From NCBI GenBank assembly GCA_003020945.1, contig PXRU01000019.1, forward strand, positions 66,737-121,901: 55,165 nucleotides of DNA, written 5' to 3'. Below the pieces are notes generated by a model. The model was given only the letters and a program-made list of their open reading frames with translations. It was not told the DNA's origin and did no database searches. Shown here one piece after another: positions 35,434 to 43,736 of this stretch (the stretch's first letter is position 1; every line of letters begins with the position of its first letter). The DNA is from Halobacteriales archaeon QS_6_71_20. Its GTDB lineage: Archaea > Halobacteriota > Halobacteria > Halobacteriales > Haloferacaceae. The position numbers were made by a program, and so were the translations under genes.

Positions 35434-36420
35434 GTGAGGGTACTCATCACGGGCGGAACCGGATTCATCGGCGGAAACCTCGCCGAGGCGTTCGTCGATG
35501 ACGGCCACGACGTGACCGTCGTCGACAGCTTCGAGCCGTTCTACGACCTCGGGATCAAACGACGCACCGTCGAGATCTGTCGGGCGGCCGCCGAGGGGAG
35601 CGACGGGACCTACTCGCTCGTCCGGGGCGACATCCGTAACGCGGAACTGGTGGACGATCTCGTCGAGGGATCGGACGCGGTCGTCCACCAGGCCGCACAG
35701 GCGGGCGTGCGGACGAGCGTCGACGAACCGCGAAAGGTTACCGAGATCAACGTCGACGGCACGGTGAACCTCCTCCAGTCGAGCGTGGACGCCGACGTCG
35801 ACCGGGTGATCGTCGCGAGTTCCTCCTCCGTTTACGGTAAGCCCGAGTACCTCCCGTACGACGAGGCGCACCCGACCGAGCCGGTGAGTCCCTACGGCGT
35901 GACCAAGCGGGCGACCGAACACTACGCGAGGGTCTACCACGAGTTACACGGCCTCTCGACGGTCTGTCTCCGATATTTCACGGTGTACGGGCCGCGGATG
36001 CGGCCGAACATGGCGATCTCGAACTTCGTCTCCCGGTGCCTGAACGGCGAGCCCCCCGTCATCTACGGCGACGGCGAGCAGACCCGCGACTTCACGTACG
36101 TCTCGGATGTGGTGGAGGCGAACCGGGCGCTGCTGTGCGACGACGCCCCCGACGGAGAGGTGTTGAACATCGGCAGCACCGACAACATCAGGATCGCCGA
36201 ACTCGCGGCGGAGATCCGGGATCAACTCGACCCCGGTCTCGACCTCGTCTACGAGGAGACACGCGAGGCCGACGCGCGCCACACCCACGCGGACGTCTCG
36301 AAGGCCCGGGAGGTCATCGGCTACGAGCCGACGTACGACATCGCCGAGGGCGTCGAGGCGTTCATCGACTGGTACCGCGGCAACCGGGAGTGGTACGGGG
36401 AACTGGTCCGAACGTCGTGA
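35434..36420 (+). CDS. NAD-dependent nucleotide-sugar epimerase/dehydratase
   Basis: Extended short-chain dehydrogenase, 328 aa from the GTG at 35434. The Rossmann GGTGFIGGNLAEAF is at residues 6-19. The catalytic Ser-Ser plus Tyr-x-x-x-Lys appears as VASSSSVYG and YGVTKRATEHYAR. YFTVYGPRMRPNMAISNFV and QTRDFTYVSDVVEANRALL are the nucleotide-sugar binding blocks. The pattern fits UDP-glucose or UDP-glucuronate 4-epimerases; a GDP- or dTDP-sugar dehydratase is less likely. With the upstream nucleotidyltransferase it could supply the locus with an epimerised UDP-sugar. Confidence 0.88.
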   Translation: MRVLITGGTGFIGGNLAEAFVDDGHDVTVVDSFEPFYDLGIKRRTVEICRAAAEGSDGTYSLVRGDIRNAELVDDLVEGSDAVVHQAAQAGVRTSVDEPRKVTEINVDGTVNLLQSSVDADVDRVIVASSSSVYGKPEYLPYDEAHPTEPVSPYGVTKRATEHYARVYHELHGLSTVCLRYFTVYGPRMRPNMAISNFVSRCLNGEPPVIYGDGEQTRDFTYVSDVVEANRALLCDDAPDGEVLNIGSTDNIRIAELAAEIRDQLDPGLDLVYEETREADARHTHADVSKAREVIGYEPTYDIAEGVEAFIDWYRGNREWYGELVRTS

Positions 36421-36451
36421 GGTGACGGGCGTCGCGCCGTCCCGTTCGGTC

Positions 36452-37636
36452 CTACGGCGACCGCTCCACGCCGGCCCCGTACGCCGATCGAGTCGATCCG
36501 TCCTCGGTCGGGTTCGCATCCGCGATCGACCCGTAGACGTCGCGTATCTCCTCGTACACGCGCTCCCATGAGTACCGTCGTTCCACGACCTCGCGGTTGT
36601 GTGCCGCGTGTTCGGCACGGACCTCGGGGTTCTCGAGGTAGCGCTCGAGCGTCTCGGCGACCCGCGAGGGGGTCACGTCGCCGAGGACGACGCCGCCGCC
36701 CTCGAGCACCTCCGGCATCGCGCCGGCCTCCGTTCCGATGACGGCCGTCTCGAGGTACATCGCCTCCAGCACCACCGTCGGCAACCCCTCGGCCTCCGAG
36801 AGCATCGCGAACACGTCCGAGAGCGCGTAGACCGCACACAGCTCCTTGAACGGCAACCCCCGCAGGAACGTGAACCGCTCGTCGCTGCGGTCCCGGAGGG
36901 AGTCGATGTAGTCCTCGTCACCCCCGCCCACGACGAGGACGTCGGCCCGCGCCTCGGGGAGGGACTCGACGAACGCGTCGATCAGCGCCTCCGGGCGCTT
37001 CTTCGGGACGAGCCGACTGACGAACGACACGGTGGGGACGTCCGGTCTGAGGTCGTACTTCTCGCGGAACCGCTCTCGGTCGCCGCTCGAGACGTCGTAC
37101 TCGGCGAGGTCGATCCCGTTCGGGATCGTCCGGACGACCGCGGGGTCGACGTCGTAGCGCTCGAGGAGCCGCTCGCGCTCGCGCTCGCCGAGCACGATGA
37201 CCGCCGAGCATCGGTCGAAGACGTAGTTCGCGAACGGCCGGTAGAGCCTCTCGAGGTGGCCCGTCAGTTGGGTCTCCCCGTACGGGCGCACGCCGTGCAT
37301 CGTCACTACTACCGGTGTCTCGTCGCGCATCGCGGCGGCCGCCTCGAGCGACACGAGCGAGAAGGGGCTGTGAAGGTGATAGAGGTCGGCCGGAGTCTCC
37401 TTGACGCCCTTGTACAGCCCCCACGAGAACGGGTTCCTGAACAGCGAGAAGTTCGTCCCGTAGTAGCGGACGCCGTCCGGGGGGCTGTACGGCGCCGACT
37501 CCGACAGGCTGTGGTCCGTCGTCAGCGTTCGGGTTCCGTGGCCGTCGGCCCGCAACGACTCGTTCAGCCGGAAGACGTAGTTCTCGATCCCGCCGTACGA
37601 CGGCCGATAGAGGTGGGTGACTTGGGCGACGTTCAT
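36452..37636 (-). CDS. GT4-type glycosyltransferase
   Basis: GT-B retaining glycosyltransferase (GT4, RfaB/WbuB-like), 394 aa. The N-terminal domain starts VAQVTHLYRPSYGGIENYVF (glycine-rich acceptor loop). The C-terminal nucleotide-sugar domain contains VSFVSRLVPKKRPEALIDAF and the E-x7-E motif in LSEAEGLPTVVLEAMYLE. Cytosolic face; sugar and acceptor unknown. It is encoded opposite to the epimerase, convergent with a 31-nt gap. The upstream 521-nt gap probably holds its promoter. Confidence 0.9.
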   Translation of the reverse strand: MNVAQVTHLYRPSYGGIENYVFRLNESLRADGHGTRTLTTDHSLSESAPYSPPDGVRYYGTNFSLFRNPFSWGLYKGVKETPADLYHLHSPFSLVSLEAAAAMRDETPVVVTMHGVRPYGETQLTGHLERLYRPFANYVFDRCSAVIVLGERERERLLERYDVDPAVVRTIPNGIDLAEYDVSSGDRERFREKYDLRPDVPTVSFVSRLVPKKRPEALIDAFVESLPEARADVLVVGGGDEDYIDSLRDRSDERFTFLRGLPFKELCAVYALSDVFAMLSEAEGLPTVVLEAMYLETAVIGTEAGAMPEVLEGGGVVLGDVTPSRVAETLERYLENPEVRAEHAAHNREVVERRYSWERVYEEIRDVYGSIADANPTEDGSTRSAYGAGVERSP

Positions 37637-38157
37637 GTCGGCTGCCCGGATCGTCGACCCCCGTATCCGACCGGCGCCGCGACCGGCGGACGGGACGACC
37701 GTCGGTGTCCAGTTGTCGATCCGGCCCGTCCAACACGACCGACACGCGCGAGGTTCGAGACCGCCCCCTTGGAACGTGACGCGGAGCGAAAACGGTGTGT
37801 AGCTGACATGATCGCGTAAGGGGTTAGCGGTACGGCTCAGCTCGACCTAAGAGTACCGTCAGCTCGGTGTAATCGTCCGCAAGTGGTACGAACGTTGCAG
37901 CATCGTCCCGACCGAGGGGCCAGCGGCCACGTCGGGGGCGGGCCCCGGGAGGCGGCGACGAGGGGCACAGGGCCGTCGTCGCACGCATCGGTATCTCCGA
38001 CGGTGGCTCGGCTGGCCTCGTCCGCGGTGACACGGCGGCGACCGTCCGGGATAAGCCGACCATACGTGCGGACGCTACGCGTGCCCTCGGCGGAGAGGCC
38101 CGTCCTCCGTCAGTTCGGCGTGTATAACTTTACCGGTCTCCTCGATACGAACACAGA
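37637..38157. other. Long spacer without a supported gene
   Basis: Between divergent genes. Apart from the promoter of the right-hand gene I find no convincing coding sequence. A minus-strand stretch ending LADDYTELTVLLGRAEPYR (stop near 37824) looks faintly protein-like but has no usable context. Confidence 0.4.
38123..38130 (+). promoter_or_regulatory. TATA-like box of the polytopic glycan gene
   Basis: TATAACTT is about 32 nt upstream of the GTG at 38158. Confidence 0.45.
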
Positions 38158-40116
38158 GTGTCAACGGCCACCGTCGAGAAGCTATACGACCGCCTCGGCA
38201 TGCTGTTCTTCCCGCTCTCGATCGGCGGCCTGCTGCTGGTGTTACTCGGTCTGTGGTTGTCGGGACCGCTCCGGTACGTCATCTTCGGCCTCTATCCGGT
38301 CCTCGGACTCGCTGTCGGCGCCGCGATCTACTACTCCCTGAGCGAGGACTCCGCGAGCGACACGGCCGAGCGGATCGAACCGAGCACGGGGGAACCGCTC
38401 TACGGTGCGGGAGTCTACGCCACGGTCGCGATCACGCTTGCCGCCGTCTCCCTAACCGGACGGCCGCTGGCGGTAGGCGTCGGCCTCGGAGTCGGATACG
38501 TGCTCGTCCTCGCGCAACTGGTCGCGGACCCGACGCCCGAACGGGTCGTGCCACAACTGGTGGCGCTGTTTCTCCTCTCGCCGGCGACGAAGTACCTCAC
38601 TGCGGGGCGCTACATCGGTCACGGCGACCTCATGATCCACGTCAGGATCATCGAAGACCTCCTCGTCGGCAACTCTCTCGGGGCGATCTCGTACACGTCG
38701 TACCAGTATTACCCCGGGACACACCTCCTCGCGACGACCGTCAGCTCCCTTTCGGGGCTCGGTGCTTACGACGGGATGATGCTCGTAGGACTGGTCGTCT
38801 ACGCACTTCTGATCCCGACCGTGTACCTGATCGCACACCGGATCACGGGGAACCGGTCGCTCGCGCTGTCGGTCGCCTTCGCGGCGGTCGTGCTCGACGA
38901 CCTGTCCTTCTACGCCTCGTACGTGTTCCCGCAGGCGATCGCGACGGTCCTCGTCCTCCTGCTCGTGCTCCTCGCGGGGATGGTCTCGCGGGACGCGATC
39001 AAACGGCCCGTCGCGGCAGCGTTCGCGGTCGTCACCGTCGCGCTCTCGGTGACGCATCACTTCACGCAGGTGCTGTTTCTCCCCGTTCTCGGGGTCGGCT
39101 GCGTCGTCTACGTCGCCCACGGACGGGAGAAGCTGGTCTCGCTGTTCACGAGCCGCCAGTTGACCCTGTTCGTGTTCGCCGCGGCGGTGAACCTGCTGTG
39201 GCTCCGACGTACCGGGTTCTTCGATCGGCTCTCCTCCAAGGCGGCGCTGTTGTGGCGATCCGGGCCGAGCGGCGGCTACACGAGCGGCCTGTCGCGCGGC
39301 TTCGGGCGGATGCCGCGGTCGGCCTCGACGGAGGCCGCCTTCGAGTGGCTGGCGAGCCCCTACGCGCTCTACCTGATCGTCCTCCTCGTCGTCTTCTCCG
39401 TCGGCGTCGTGACGTTCCTCCGCTGGCGGTCGCGGCCCGCGACGACCGCCGCGGTCGTCTGGACCGGTATCCTCGGCGCCGTCCTCGTCTTCGAGACCCC
39501 CCTATCGATCAAGTCGCTGATCCGGATCCGGTTCCCGTGGCAGTTCGTGTTCGCGTTCGTCATCGGGATCGGGATCCTCCGGATCCGTCGAGTGTTGGGA
39601 GCTCCGGACGGTCGTCGGTCGGTGTTCGCCCTCCTGTTCGTGATCGTGGTCGTGCTGGCCGCCTCCGCGCCCCTCGTCACGGCGGACAACTACTACGGAC
39701 TCGACCCCAGACCGACGGCCCAGTCGTCGATCCCCGACCAGGAGTACGCCGAACTGGAGTCGGCGGCGTCGTTCGTCGGGGCGACCGACGAACCGACGAC
39801 GACGTTGTTCATGACTCGATTGGTCCTGGAACGGTTCGGGCCCACCGACCTTCGCCACGCGAACGTACGGGGCGGGGATATCGTACTGCCGGCCGGTTAC
39901 TTCGTCTACCGCTCGTCGTGGCCGGACTACAAGGTGAACTTCGAGATCGAGCGGGAGGGCACCCTCTACGGGAACAGCCTCTACGTCTCCTCGGGGTGGC
40001 TCTCCGACCGGGCCGGCGCCGGGAACAAGGTCTACACCGCCGGGGGAACCGGCGTGTTGTGGAGCCCGCGGGAACGGCCGTTCGACCACCGTGCCAACGA
40101 GAGCGGGACGGGATGA
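38158..40116 (+). CDS. Large polytopic membrane protein, GT-C-like
   Basis: 652 aa with about 11-13 transmembrane helices up to residue ~515 and a C-terminal ~130-residue extracytoplasmic domain (DNYYGLDPRPTAQSSIPDQE onward). An early loop has TAGRYIGHGDLMIHVRIIED followed by YPGTHLLATTVSSLSGLG; acidic and His residues in the first outer loop before several helices recall GT-C lipid-linked-sugar transferases and oligosaccharyltransferases. There is no WWD motif of STT3, so it is not AglB. It may be a GT-C transferase or a polymerase of the glycan. GTG start at 38158. Function inferred from topology and location only. Confidence 0.7.
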   Translation: MSTATVEKLYDRLGMLFFPLSIGGLLLVLLGLWLSGPLRYVIFGLYPVLGLAVGAAIYYSLSEDSASDTAERIEPSTGEPLYGAGVYATVAITLAAVSLTGRPLAVGVGLGVGYVLVLAQLVADPTPERVVPQLVALFLLSPATKYLTAGRYIGHGDLMIHVRIIEDLLVGNSLGAISYTSYQYYPGTHLLATTVSSLSGLGAYDGMMLVGLVVYALLIPTVYLIAHRITGNRSLALSVAFAAVVLDDLSFYASYVFPQAIATVLVLLLVLLAGMVSRDAIKRPVAAAFAVVTVALSVTHHFTQVLFLPVLGVGCVVYVAHGREKLVSLFTSRQLTLFVFAAAVNLLWLRRTGFFDRLSSKAALLWRSGPSGGYTSGLSRGFGRMPRSASTEAAFEWLASPYALYLIVLLVVFSVGVVTFLRWRSRPATTAAVVWTGILGAVLVFETPLSIKSLIRIRFPWQFVFAFVIGIGILRIRRVLGAPDGRRSVFALLFVIVVVLAASAPLVTADNYYGLDPRPTAQSSIPDQEYAELESAASFVGATDEPTTTLFMTRLVLERFGPTDLRHANVRGGDIVLPAGYFVYRSSWPDYKVNFEIEREGTLYGNSLYVSSGWLSDRAGAGNKVYTAGGTGVLWSPRERPFDHRANESGTG

Positions 40117-40249
40117 CGGCGGGGATATCGGACGGCACGACGGCGGTCCGTGTGACTTCGATTCCGGACCCGACAGCTTCGCTCAGGCGGGCCGGGGATA
40201 GTTCGGTCACCTCGGGTCCGATTATAGATGAGTAAGGTTGTCGTGGACG

Positions 40250-40258
40250 ATATAAATA
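40250..40258 (+). promoter_or_regulatory. Consensus-like TATA box
   Basis: ATATAAATA lies about 28 nt upstream of the ATG at 40281, the clearest archaeal TATA box in the window. Confidence 0.65.
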
Positions 40259-40280
40259 CTGCTTCGGTGAACCCGTCTCC

Positions 40281-41066
40281 ATGGTCCTCCCACGGTCGGC
40301 GTCCCCTCGCGAACTGGTCACGAGGCTCGCTCGGGGGAGTCCGGTCGCTCGCCGGGCGGTTCAGCATCCAGCCGTCCTCGCGGCTCACCGGCACTACTTC
40401 ACGGCGCGGTTGCACGCTCGTCGTCTCCGGCACGACCTGACACACGCTGCCGGCATCGACCCCCTGCGGCTCTACTGGATCTCGCCGGACCGGATCTCGA
40501 GGAAGATGTGGGGCGGGAGGGAGTTCGGGAAACCGATGGCCGGCCGCGTCGTCGGGGGCGACTGGGACCGCGACGTGCAACGGTTGGAGGACTACGACCT
40601 GTACGGGATGCTGAGGGCGCACTTCGAGGACGGCGTTCCCTGGGAGTCCACCGCCCACTATCGGAGCCTCCTAGAGCGGGTCCGAGCGGGTGAGACCGTA
40701 TGGCATCGGTGCTCCAGCAGGGCGGACATCGACGCCCGCTGTGCCGGCCTGGACGACCTGTATCGGCGGATCGATCGGGACGGGGTTCTCGCTCCCCGGG
40801 CGGTCGAGTCCTCCGGCTCCGGAGACCCGCTGTCCGACGACCTCCTGAACCGGTTCCCCGTCGACCTGGGTGCGATCTCCGTCGACGTCGGCCGGGACGG
40901 CGACCCGATCCTCGACGACGGGAGGCATCGACTCATCGTTGCGAAGCTCTGTGACGTCGCCGAGATCCCGGTCACGGTCCTCGTTCGACACCGTCAGTGG
41001 CAGGCGAAACGGAACGAGTGGGCGAACGGACGGGAGTCGTTCGATCACTTCGACCGCCCGCTTTAG
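40281..41066 (+). CDS. Haloarchaeal glycan-locus protein with a ParB-like motif
   Basis: 261 aa, soluble, Arg-rich N-terminus. In the C-terminal part the sequence ILDDGRHRLIVAKLCDVAEI (about residues 210-229) followed by PVTVLVRHRQWQ matches the G-x-H-R-x-x-A-A pattern of ParB/sulfiredoxin-fold domains that bind nucleotides and in some cases act as kinases or CTPases. Upstream blocks (WISPDRISRKMWGG, YDLYGMLRAHFEDGVPWEST) are not assigned. Proteins of this kind recur in haloarchaeal polysaccharide loci as far as I recall. The leaderless promoter is strong. Role unknown; phosphorylation of a sugar or lipid is one speculation. Confidence 0.7.
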   Translation: MVLPRSASPRELVTRLARGSPVARRAVQHPAVLAAHRHYFTARLHARRLRHDLTHAAGIDPLRLYWISPDRISRKMWGGREFGKPMAGRVVGGDWDRDVQRLEDYDLYGMLRAHFEDGVPWESTAHYRSLLERVRAGETVWHRCSSRADIDARCAGLDDLYRRIDRDGVLAPRAVESSGSGDPLSDDLLNRFPVDLGAISVDVGRDGDPILDDGRHRLIVAKLCDVAEIPVTVLVRHRQWQAKRNEWANGRESFDHFDRPL

Positions 41067-41148
41067 GGGACCCGTGCCGGTCGACCCGTCGGGACAGTCG
41101 TCGGCGACGCGCCGTTCGCGGTCCCCGGCGGGCCCGTCCGTGTCGAGT

Positions 41149-42582
41149 TCAGAGGTCCTCCTCGAGGTACCCCATCTTCCTGAGGTTGGCCCTCGCTCCC
41201 TCGGAGAGGTCGCCGCTCCTGTCCCGCTCGCGGGCCGGGGATATCGCTCGACGGTCGGCCTGCCAGTCGTCGAGCGTCGCGTCGAGGTCCACGACCACGT
41301 CCTCCCTGTGGCCGGACACGTCACGCGATTCGTCCGGGAGCGCGAACAGCGCCCGCGTCCCGTCGTCGCCGCGGACGTAGCGGTACTCGGCGGTCCGGAC
41401 CGCCGTCCGCTTGGGAAGGGTCCGATCGGCCCCCGGGAAGAACTGGGAGGCGTCGAAGCGGGGGTTCGTCCCGTAGATCCGGTCCAGCGACCGCGGGCCA
41501 TCCTGGCTGACGGCGAACTCCCTGGATTCCCGGCGCAGGTCGACCCCGTCGACGAACCCCGTCTCCGCGCCGGCCTCAGCCAGGAGAGTCTTCATCAGGT
41601 CGCTGTGTTGGACCGGCTTGTCCGTCGGGGGGACCCGCAAGCCGGACGTCACCAGGGGGACGCGGAGCAACGCGTCGTCGAGTGCGTACTTGTGGCCGAG
41701 CGCGCCGCGCTCCCCGAAGTGTTCGCCGTGGTCGCTCGTCACGACGACGACAGTGTCGCCGAGGTCGCGTCGGATCCGCTCGAAGAGCCTTCCGACGAAC
41801 GTGTCGGTGTACTCCAGTTGCGCGTCGTACAACGCGTTGAGCGTCGCCCACTGGTCGTCCGTGAACGGACACCCCTTCGCGACGTACTCCTCGAGGTTGT
41901 TGTGGACGTCCATCGAGAAGTCGCCGGCCTCGCCCCGCGACATCTCGTAGGCGTCGTACCTGTCGAACCACGCCAACGGCGGGTAGTAGGGCCGGTGTGG
42001 CTGGTTGTAGTGAGCGTACAGGAAGAACGGGTCGGACCGTTCGGACAGCGAGTCCAGCTGTCGCTCGACGAGCGCCGTCGTCAGGTAGGCACTGGAGTGG
42101 CGATACTTGTCCGGTTCGAGGCCCGCCGAGTGGCGACGGATGTTCGCGGTCCACTTCGCCAGCGGACCGACCCCGACGGTTCGGAGGAGGTCGGCGGGGG
42201 AGTTCGGGAGGAGTTGTGACCGGTCGAACCCCCGGTCGAGTCCCGTCTCGGCGCTCACGAAGTGGTTGCTCGACACCATTGCCGTCGAGTAGCCCGCCTC
42301 CCGAAACGCCTCCGCGACCGTGGGGACGGTCGCGTCGAGCTCGTTCGACCCGAACCCGACGCCGTGGTCCCCCGGATATCGCCCGGTGAGAATCGACGCG
42401 CTCGACGGGAGCGTGTATCGGGTGTGCGCGATGGCCGCCCCGAAGGACCGCCCGCCGGCGCCCTCGGCGATGTCGCGGAGGTTCGGCGTCGTCTCCCGGC
42501 CGTAGCCGCCGACCGACGTCCGATCGAGGCGGACGCTGTCGAGGACGAGTACGACGACGTTCGGTCGCTCCGCATCGCTCAT
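41149..42582 (-). CDS. Sulfatase/phosphotransferase-like alkaline phosphatase superfamily protein (Thr nucleophile position)
   Basis: 477 aa from the ATG at 42582; an upstream ATG at 42648 adds 22 non-conserved residues. Alkaline-phosphatase superfamily fold: metal ligand Asp15 in VVVLVLDSVRLDR and the Asp284-His285 pair in VTSDHGEHFGERG, with GHKYALDDALLRVPLV after it. At the nucleophile site the usual Cys/Ser-x-P-S-R is T57-L-P-S-S (in YTLPSSASILTGRYPGDHG), so formylglycine cannot form there. Thr is the nucleophile in phosphoethanolamine and phosphoglycerol transferases, so this may transfer a phospho group to the glycan instead of removing sulfate. It is cytoplasmic as judged by the lack of a signal peptide. 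Convergent with the ParB-motif gene. Confidence 0.85.
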   Translation of the reverse strand: MSDAERPNVVVLVLDSVRLDRTSVGGYGRETTPNLRDIAEGAGGRSFGAAIAHTRYTLPSSASILTGRYPGDHGVGFGSNELDATVPTVAEAFREAGYSTAMVSSNHFVSAETGLDRGFDRSQLLPNSPADLLRTVGVGPLAKWTANIRRHSAGLEPDKYRHSSAYLTTALVERQLDSLSERSDPFFLYAHYNQPHRPYYPPLAWFDRYDAYEMSRGEAGDFSMDVHNNLEEYVAKGCPFTDDQWATLNALYDAQLEYTDTFVGRLFERIRRDLGDTVVVVTSDHGEHFGERGALGHKYALDDALLRVPLVTSGLRVPPTDKPVQHSDLMKTLLAEAGAETGFVDGVDLRRESREFAVSQDGPRSLDRIYGTNPRFDASQFFPGADRTLPKRTAVRTAEYRYVRGDDGTRALFALPDESRDVSGHREDVVVDLDATLDDWQADRRAISPARERDRSGDLSEGARANLRKMGYLEEDL

Positions 42583-42664
42583 GTCGGGGAACCCGCGCGG
42601 GCTTCGGTCGGTCGCCCGTTCGGCTCGGCCGGTCTGTCGTGGGTACACCGCCGTTCCCGGATCA

Positions 42665-43510
42665 TCAGTCGTGTGCCCCGCCGGCCAGCCGGCTGCGGAT
42701 CTGCCGACGCGAGAGGCGGTAGACGGCCGTCAGGAGCGTCAGTCCGATGCCGCCGACGCCCTTGACGCTCACGCCGTACCCGAGCGACTCGACGAAGTAC
42801 CGGAGGGCGGCCGGATACTCCCCGTCCTCGAGCCGCAACCGCCCGAGATAGATGAGGGAGTTCTGGAAGTAGGGCCGGCGGAACCGCTCCGCCTCCGGCA
42901 CGCGGCCGGTCACCTTCCGAAAGAACTCCACGATCTGTTCGTACGACGAGTCCACGTGTTTGCTCAGACCGTCCTCGTTGTCGCGAGCGATGAACGTGTC
43001 CGGCGTGAAACAGACGCCGCCCTGCGATGCGGCCTCGATCATGTAGAGGTGGTCCTCGCGGCGTTCGAGCGACTCGTCGAAGCGGGCATCCACCTGTTCG
43101 GTGTCGATCGTGATGGAGGAGGTGAGCCCGAACGTCTCGGCGGTCAACAGCGCGCCGACGAACTCGACGGGCGAGTACTCCTCGCGACCGTCGACGCACA
43201 TGCCGGCCCCCGTCTCCTTCATCTCGCGGAGCTGCCGGCGGAGCTTTCCCTGCCGCCAGACGTCGTCCGCGTCGAGGAACGCCGCGTACCGCGTGTCGGC
43301 GCGTTCGAGACCCGCGTTACGAGCCCACGCCGGCCCGCGCTCGTCCGGATCCTCGACGACGATGACCTCGGTCTCGACGCCCGACTGTTCCTCGACGCTT
43401 CGGAGCGCCTGTGTCAGCATCTCGTCGGACGTGTACACGTCACAGAACGGGATGATGACCGAGACCGTTTCGTCCTCGAACCCGTCCTGAGCCGCCGCAG
43501 TTCGTTGCAT
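42665..43510 (-). CDS. GT2-family glycosyltransferase
   Basis: GT-A inverting-type transferase, 281 aa from the ATG at 43510. The donor-binding start VSVIIPFCDVYTSDEML, then GPAWARNAGLERADTRYAAF and the DXD metal motif in FLDADDVWRQGKL, identify the fold. The C-terminal region is amphipathic with LGYGVSVKGVGGIGLTLLTAV, perhaps a membrane-associated helix. It is followed (minus strand) by the sulfatase-like gene with 82 nt between, and may be co-transcribed. An A/T-rich GATAAATAAC box near 43595-43605 could be its promoter, with a leader of about 60 nt. Confidence 0.88.
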   Translation of the reverse strand: MQRTAAAQDGFEDETVSVIIPFCDVYTSDEMLTQALRSVEEQSGVETEVIVVEDPDERGPAWARNAGLERADTRYAAFLDADDVWRQGKLRRQLREMKETGAGMCVDGREEYSPVEFVGALLTAETFGLTSSITIDTEQVDARFDESLERREDHLYMIEAASQGGVCFTPDTFIARDNEDGLSKHVDSSYEQIVEFFRKVTGRVPEAERFRRPYFQNSLIYLGRLRLEDGEYPAALRYFVESLGYGVSVKGVGGIGLTLLTAVYRLSRRQIRSRLAGGAHD

Positions 43511-43694
43511 AGTAGCTGCCTCCGGAGACGACCGATCACGCCCGTCGAACGCGTCGTGACGTCCTCGCGGACCTTCCTCCCCCCTCGTCAAAAGTTATTT
43601 ATCCCGATCGAACTGACTCGCGAGATACGGACCCGAACAAGCCCGCCCTACGAGTTCAGTCTGCCCGACGTCGGTGAGGGGGATCGCGGTAACT

Positions 43695-43704
43695 GATTTA
43701 TAAC
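43695..43704 (+). promoter_or_regulatory. TATA-like box of the beta-helix lipoprotein gene
   Basis: GATTTATAAC lies 37 nt before the ATG at 43737, implying a short leader of about 10 nt. Confidence 0.5.
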
Positions 43705-43736
43705 TACACCGCGGGACGGCGTAGGGGTATCGAACT

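Noticed and set aside
37824..38063. 79-aa minus-strand frame in the glycan island gap
   Set aside because: Low-complexity Pro/Arg-rich start, no family features, and no convincing promoter. Only its last 20 residues look protein-like.
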